A stretch of DNA of 10,311 nucleotides from assembly GCA_946415795.1 (NCBI GenBank), contig CAMKTW010000037.1, positions 1 to 10,311 of the forward strand. Reading direction: 5' to 3'. A program made the translations under genes and the position numbers. The DNA is from an uncultured Bacteroidales bacterium. Lineage in GTDB: Bacteria; Bacteroidota; Bacteroidia; Bacteroidales; UBA932. How positions within the stretch are numbered: position 1 is the stretch's first letter; every line of letters starts with the position of its first letter. Positions 6,475-10,311 of this stretch are shown here, one piece after another. A model generated the notes under the pieces. The model saw only the letters and a program-made list of their open reading frames with translations. It had not been told where the DNA came from and did not search any database.

Positions 6475-7596
6475 GTGAACAACAGATCTTTTTCAAGCCG
6501 GCTGAGCTGGAGGATAATAGGCATAGTCACAGTAATCTTCCTGGTCTCTTTCATCGCCGTATGGCTTGTCGTCCGATATGTAATCACAAATGAGGCCGCA
6601 AGTACAGCTCCGCTGATGCTGACCCTCAGTCCCCTGCTGGTAGTAGCTGTGGGGCTGATTATCATCTATTTCATGTGCCGCCGCGAGATCCGCCGGATGA
6701 CACGTCCCGTCACGGAACTTTCAGTTTCTGCCCTGAATATGGCCAAGGGTAATTTCAAAGCCAATTTGCCTGAAATCGCCAGCAAAGATGAGATGCTGCG
6801 GCTGCGGGACAGTTTTGTCTATCTGCAGAATTCCATCTCGGATTACATCGGGCAGCTGAAGACCACCAGAAGTGACAACGAGCGGATGGAGTCGGAACTC
6901 AACGTGGCGCGCACCATCCAGATGGGGATGCTGAACACGGACTTTCCACCTCAGCTGCACGCAATGCTTAAGCCGGCCAAGGAGGTGGGCGGTGACCTCT
7001 ACGATTTCATCCGCAAGGGCGACGTGCTCCATATTGCCGTAGGCGATGTCAGCGGCAAGGGCGTTCCGGCTTCGCTGGTGATGGCCATCACCCGCGCAAT
7101 GCTCCATTTTGTGGCCACTCTGGACCTGCCTCTGAACGAGTCGGTGAGCCGCATAAACAACAGCGTGGCCGACTCCAACAGCAACGATATGTTTGTCACT
7201 CTCTTCATCGCACGCATCAATCTGAAGACGCTCCGGATGGACTACTGCAATGCCGGACATAACCCGCCGCTTATTATCTCTCCCGATGGCGTGCCCCGCT
7301 TCCTCCCTGTCAAGAGCAATCTGGCGGCAGGCCTCCTTGAACACTTCCCGTACGAAGATGAACACATCGACCTTGAGCCGGGAACCCGCATTGTGGCCTA
7401 CACCGACGGCGTAACGGAAGCAGAGAACGACAACCTTGAACTGTACGGAGAGGACAGACTGATGGAGGACATCAAGCAGCTTAAGGCCGATATGGATGAG
7501 GAGACCGTCGTGAAACACATCTACCAGTCTGTGAAGTCCTTCACCGCGCGTCACCCGCAGAGCGATGACATCACTATAATGAGCCTGAAAGTATGA
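6475..7596 (+). CDS. Membrane HAMP-SpoIIE serine phosphatase (PP2C type, RsbU-like)
   Basis: Expected to dephosphorylate a serine/threonine phosphoprotein in the cytoplasm, classically an anti-anti-sigma (STAS) protein in a partner-switching pathway. Order: two membrane segments (about 13-35 and 46-67) with a very short external loop, a HAMP-like linker (about 67-120), a helical signalling segment (128-150, ESELNVARTIQMGML), then the SpoIIE domain. Metal and catalytic motifs look intact: EVGGDLYDF (170-178, Asp174), VGDVSGKG (189-196, Asp191), NAGHNPP (259-265), AYTDGVTEA (308-316, Asp311), SDDIT (363-367, Asp364/365). There is no sensory domain beyond the membrane hairpin, and no STAS or anti-sigma kinase gene in the window. 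The start is GTG; no nearer in-frame ATG precedes the first membrane segment. Its stop overlaps the next start (ATGA), implying coupled translation with the lipid kinase. Confidence 0.93.
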   Translation: MNNRSFSSRLSWRIIGIVTVIFLVSFIAVWLVVRYVITNEAASTAPLMLTLSPLLVVAVGLIIIYFMCRREIRRMTRPVTELSVSALNMAKGNFKANLPEIASKDEMLRLRDSFVYLQNSISDYIGQLKTTRSDNERMESELNVARTIQMGMLNTDFPPQLHAMLKPAKEVGGDLYDFIRKGDVLHIAVGDVSGKGVPASLVMAITRAMLHFVATLDLPLNESVSRINNSVADSNSNDMFVTLFIARINLKTLRMDYCNAGHNPPLIISPDGVPRFLPVKSNLAAGLLEHFPYEDEHIDLEPGTRIVAYTDGVTEAENDNLELYGEDRLMEDIKQLKADMDEETVVKHIYQSVKSFTARHPQSDDITIMSLKV

Positions 7597-8525
7597 AATA
7601 CATCTATTTAGTTAACGGACGCTCCGACAAGGCGCCGCAATATCAGGATTTCTTTGACCAGCTGAAGGAGAATCCGCACAAGCACGAGGTATATACCACC
7701 CTGGGTGAGGGTGATGCAACACGCTATGTACGCCTCTACTGCGACCTCCATCCTGAAGAGGAGATCTGTTTCGTGGCCTGCGGCGGCAACGGAATCATCA
7801 ACGGTGTCGCCTCAGGTCTGGTAGGATATATGAATTCCGATGATCCGACAGCCAGGCAGTGTACCAATAAGACCATGTCAATCCTCTATTTCGGTGGCGC
7901 CACTGAGGATTTCATAATAAATTTCCCGGGCCGCAATTTCCGCAGTGTAAGGGCCATGCTGGACGGCACCGTTTCCCCGACAGATATCATCCAGGTTAAT
8001 GACAGTTACTGCCTTAACGTCTGCAACATAGGCTTTAACTCAAAAGTGGCATCCCGAGCCAACGAACTTGTCGCCAAAGGAAAATCTGCCCACGAAGCCT
8101 ACACCAGAGGTGTTATAAACGCCTTCCTCACCAGCCGTTACAACCGCATAAAGATTACGGCAGACGGCGAGCGCATGGCCCGTGGACCGATGGTGCTCTG
8201 CACCGTTGCCAATGGACGCCGCGTGGGCGGAGAATTCAACTGCGCGCCAAACGCAAAGGTAGATGACGGCCTCATTGATGTATGCTACTTCCGCGCAATG
8301 AGCCTTTTAAGGCTGTTGATGCTGATCCCCCTCTACCGCAGCGGCCACCACATAGGCAGCCGCATCGGCCGTAACAAAGTCTTGTACCGTCAGGCCCGCG
8401 AGGTGACAGTAAGCAGCAGGGACCTCATTGACATTTATATAGACGGCGAACAACTCCCCGGCTCCAGGTTCGTACTCAAGGTGTTGCCCGGAGCTCTCCC
8501 TCTCCGCCTGCCAAAACAGGAATAA
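7593..8525 (+). CDS. Diacylglycerol kinase-family (YegS/DgkB-like) lipid kinase, variant nucleotide motif
   Basis: Family members phosphorylate diacylglycerol or other lipids using ATP at the inner membrane. The 310 residues follow the two-domain pattern: NTP motif ACGGNGIINGVASGL (62-76), FGGATEDF (100-107), NVCNIGFN (142-149), then VANGRRVGGEFNCAPNAKVDDGLIDV (205-230) with the conserved DDG, and IDGE (283-286). Two core motifs deviate: the usual GGDGT is GGNGI (Asp to Asn66), and GTANDF is GATEDF (Asn to Glu105). Either nucleotide handling is altered, or this is a subgroup with another substrate or reduced activity. The start overlaps the phosphatase stop by four bases. Its stop lies four bases from the stop of a convergent gene. 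No membrane segment is evident. Confidence 0.88.
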   Translation: MKYIYLVNGRSDKAPQYQDFFDQLKENPHKHEVYTTLGEGDATRYVRLYCDLHPEEEICFVACGGNGIINGVASGLVGYMNSDDPTARQCTNKTMSILYFGGATEDFIINFPGRNFRSVRAMLDGTVSPTDIIQVNDSYCLNVCNIGFNSKVASRANELVAKGKSAHEAYTRGVINAFLTSRYNRIKITADGERMARGPMVLCTVANGRRVGGEFNCAPNAKVDDGLIDVCYFRAMSLLRLLMLIPLYRSGHHIGSRIGRNKVLYRQAREVTVSSRDLIDIYIDGEQLPGSRFVLKVLPGALPLRLPKQE

Positions 8526-8529
8526 AGCG

Positions 8530-10179
8530 TTATCGACTGACTATCTCGATGTCGGTCACGCCGCTGCGGTTTATCGTGAGGATATTGTCGCAGCCTCTCC
8601 AGGAGCCAAACTTCCAGAATGTTCTGGGAAGCGGCTTGCCGCCGGAAAGGACTTCCGGCTTGAACGAGAGCTTTATCTTCTCGGTACCGTCTGCATCAAT
8701 CGCGGTGTATTTCACGCTGCCGGGGGCGTATTCAACATCTTTGAGCATTGATGTGGTGCTGAATATGTGGTCGGTTCCCTCCGGGATGATTTCCGGCCAG
8801 GCGGCCATACCTTCAAGGAAGTGGGGCAGATAGTCAAAGTAGCAGTCTGAATTCCAGATTCCGGCCCATTCGAGTCCGACTGAGTTGACAGATATGTTGC
8901 CCTTCGATGATTGATTGTATGCTATATACTCTGCAAGTGCCAGAGTAGAGAGGCCCTCTTTCTTAGCCTGCTCACAGCCCGTTTCACCTGCCCAGCGTGC
9001 CATCACGGAGCCATATCGGGCGGTGTGGCTTCCCATTTCATAGTAGCAGGCGTCCTGCTCGTTGACGCTGACTCCGCCGTAACGGACAGTGCCGCCGAAG
9101 CGCCCTTTGACAAAGGCGAGCAGATCCAGGACGACCTGTTTGTAATCCTTGCAGGCAGCCGGATTGTCAAGCAGGTACCTTGCGGTCTCCATAGGGGAGA
9201 ACTGGTTGATATTGGCCATATACTCGGGGACATCCTCGAAATACCCGGACCAGAGTCCGGTCTTCAAGGGGCACTCCATTATCCATTTGAATACCAGGTC
9301 TCTCTTTGCCTTGATCTCTGCCTTGTCCAGGGAGGTGTCGCAAGACAGCAGCTTGTCAAAGAATTCTACAACGAATATCATATCGGCCGTATATGGATCC
9401 TCGGTCTCGCCGGTGCGCATATTCACCCTGAAGGGGAGCGGAGACTCTTTCTCGGAACCGTCCTTGATATGCTTCAGCAGCAGGTCGGCAATGTGCTCTG
9501 CCATAGCAAAGTATTTCTCCTCTCCGGTATATTTCGCATAATCCATAAACGCGATGCCCACCATACCGGCCTTGTCGGGTTCGAGTCTTTCATCCAGCCA
9601 TATTCCGTCGGGATTGTCATTGTCCTGGGTACGGACCATCCCCGGCCACGCCCAGTCGTCGGGAGTGATGAACATCAGCATCCTGTCCAGGATGTTCTTC
9701 ACGGGTGTCAGCGCGCGGAAGTCTCCCGTATATGGATAGTAATAGCGGAAAAGCTTCATTGCGAAATAGACGTTGCTGCCCTGGTTGTTGGGAATCATAT
9801 TGCCACGCCAGATGTTGTCTTCTGTCAAGACTTCAGGGAATACCTTAGCCCACTTCTCATAAGAGGCGGTTGCAAGGTAACCGGGGAGCACTCCGTCCGG
9901 CGTCTCTACTTTGGGGCCGTCTATGAGAAAGTTCATTGACCACACCATAAGGGTGTCATAGTCCATCCAGGGCTGCAGCCACCCGTCCTTGACAACTATC
10001 GGGTGGTCGAAAATCAACTGCGTTTCCCTTTCGTTTTCGGGGCCGGGGATTCCCTGCGAATCGTAAACGGGAATCCTGGGAGTCATTATGGCTGTCGTTG
10101 AACTATTCTTGCATCCTGCCAAAACAAGGATACAGGCGATCGGGGTCAGTAATCTTATTATTCTCATCGTTTTACTCAT
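8530..10179 (-). CDS. Helical-barrel lipoprotein, probably carbohydrate-active, 549 residues
   Basis: Lipoprotein signal with lipobox LAGC, Cys23 from the first ATG or Cys19 from the second (10167, MRIIRLL). The first overlaps the upstream acid phosphatase gene by 8 bases; the second leaves a 4-base gap, and both are plausible. Residues about 100-460 look like repeated helical hairpins rich in Trp, Tyr and acids: WRGNMIPNNQGSNVYFAMKL (124-143), TPDDWAWPGM (172-181), DGIWLDERLEPDKAGM (191-206), NEQDACYYEMGSHTARYG (373-390), GLEWAGIWNSDCYFDYLPHF (435-454). This resembles an (alpha/alpha) toroid as in glycosidases, polysaccharide lyases and uronyl epimerases. A beta-type tail follows (about 475-549). 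I cannot place it in a family. No acidic surface-export motif follows the Cys (CKNSSTT). Confidence 0.75.
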   Translation of the reverse strand: MSKTMRIIRLLTPIACILVLAGCKNSSTTAIMTPRIPVYDSQGIPGPENERETQLIFDHPIVVKDGWLQPWMDYDTLMVWSMNFLIDGPKVETPDGVLPGYLATASYEKWAKVFPEVLTEDNIWRGNMIPNNQGSNVYFAMKLFRYYYPYTGDFRALTPVKNILDRMLMFITPDDWAWPGMVRTQDNDNPDGIWLDERLEPDKAGMVGIAFMDYAKYTGEEKYFAMAEHIADLLLKHIKDGSEKESPLPFRVNMRTGETEDPYTADMIFVVEFFDKLLSCDTSLDKAEIKAKRDLVFKWIMECPLKTGLWSGYFEDVPEYMANINQFSPMETARYLLDNPAACKDYKQVVLDLLAFVKGRFGGTVRYGGVSVNEQDACYYEMGSHTARYGSVMARWAGETGCEQAKKEGLSTLALAEYIAYNQSSKGNISVNSVGLEWAGIWNSDCYFDYLPHFLEGMAAWPEIIPEGTDHIFSTTSMLKDVEYAPGSVKYTAIDADGTEKIKLSFKPEVLSGGKPLPRTFWKFGSWRGCDNILTINRSGVTDIEIVSR

Positions 10180-10311
10180 TTAGCCTGTTGAACTCTTCGC
10201 GGGCAAGAATCATATCTCTCTGGAAATCGAGATTGGACTGGAGATACGAATAACCGATTCCCGCCACGGGACGGCTTGCATCCACGTCGCTCTGCCAGTG
10301 GCAGCCTGAAA
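10172..10311 (-). CDS. Class A (PAP2-type) acid phosphatase, C-terminal 45 residues only
   Basis: The open frame enters from the right edge and stops with TAA at 10174-10172. Its 45 residues begin SGCHWQSDVDASRPVAGIG, the third phosphatase motif of the PAP2 superfamily (HxxxD, here His-Trp-Gln-Ser-Asp). The tail LQSNLDFQRDMILAREEF matches the style of class A non-specific acid phosphatases (PhoN/PhoC type), which are periplasmic and hydrolyse phosphomonoesters. The start, signal and first two motifs are outside the window. The stop overlaps the first ATG of the downstream lipoprotein gene by eight bases, so the two are probably one operon. Confidence 0.85.
   Translation of the reverse strand, partial: SGCHWQSDVDASRPVAGIGYSYLQSNLDFQRDMILAREEFNRLNE

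Noticed and set aside
6721..7554. A 277-codon minus-strand open frame opposite the SpoIIE phosphatase
   Set aside because: The plus strand encodes complete SpoIIE catalytic motifs here; the antisense translation shows no family features.
8911..9939. A 342-codon plus-strand open frame within the 549-residue lipoprotein gene
   Set aside because: Composition is that of an antisense shadow and no domain is seen. The minus-strand frame has a lipobox, ordered motifs and an upstream coupled gene.
1..10311. CRISPR array, tRNA, rRNA, transposase or phage genes
   Set aside because: Read through for spaced repeats, clover-leaf arms and transposase or integrase motifs; none was found.

Overview
The window most likely comes from a member of the Bacteroidales (Bacteroidota), probably a gut or rumen-type organism. 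Three things point there. Several intergenic sites match the Bacteroidota promoter consensus (-33 TTTG, -7 TAnnTTTG). Genes lack clear Shine-Dalgarno sequences. There are many short-leader lipoproteins with the Cys at residue 19-25, and large secreted helical-barrel carbohydrate-active-type proteins. Base composition looks even across the window, and no transposase, integrase, tRNA, rRNA or CRISPR array is visible.

Left end (1-864, minus strand): a tightly coupled pair, a bacterioferritin-like protein followed one base later by a glutathione peroxidase that runs off the left edge. This looks like an oxidative-stress/iron unit. The ferritin-like protein appears to have lost several ferroxidase ligands, while the peroxidase keeps the Cys36/Cys64/Cys82 pattern of thioredoxin-dependent enzymes. 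A 212-bp divergent intergenic region (865-1076) carries a Bacteroidota-type promoter on each strand and two palindromes.

1077-2185 (plus): two lipoprotein genes of unknown function, closed by an intrinsic terminator with a nested hairpin (2207-2254).

2334-8525 (plus): five genes with gaps of at most 34 bases and one 4-base overlap, behind a good promoter at 2269-2299. They encode a large exported (alpha/alpha)-barrel glycosidase-like protein, a prolyl iminopeptidase, a cupin lipoprotein, a membrane HAMP-SpoIIE (PP2C-type) phosphatase, and a variant diacylglycerol-kinase-family lipid kinase. No shared pathway is obvious. The phosphatase and kinase are translationally coupled and form the most suggestive pair: envelope signalling joined to lipid phosphorylation.

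8530-10311 (minus): a convergent unit ending only four bases from the kinase gene. It holds the C-terminus of a class A PAP2-type acid phosphatase, followed by an overlapping gene for a second helical-barrel lipoprotein of unrecognised family.

No clearly new defence or mobile system is visible. The best leads are the degenerate ferritin, the variant lipid kinase coupled to the SpoIIE phosphatase, and the two unassigned helical-barrel enzymes.
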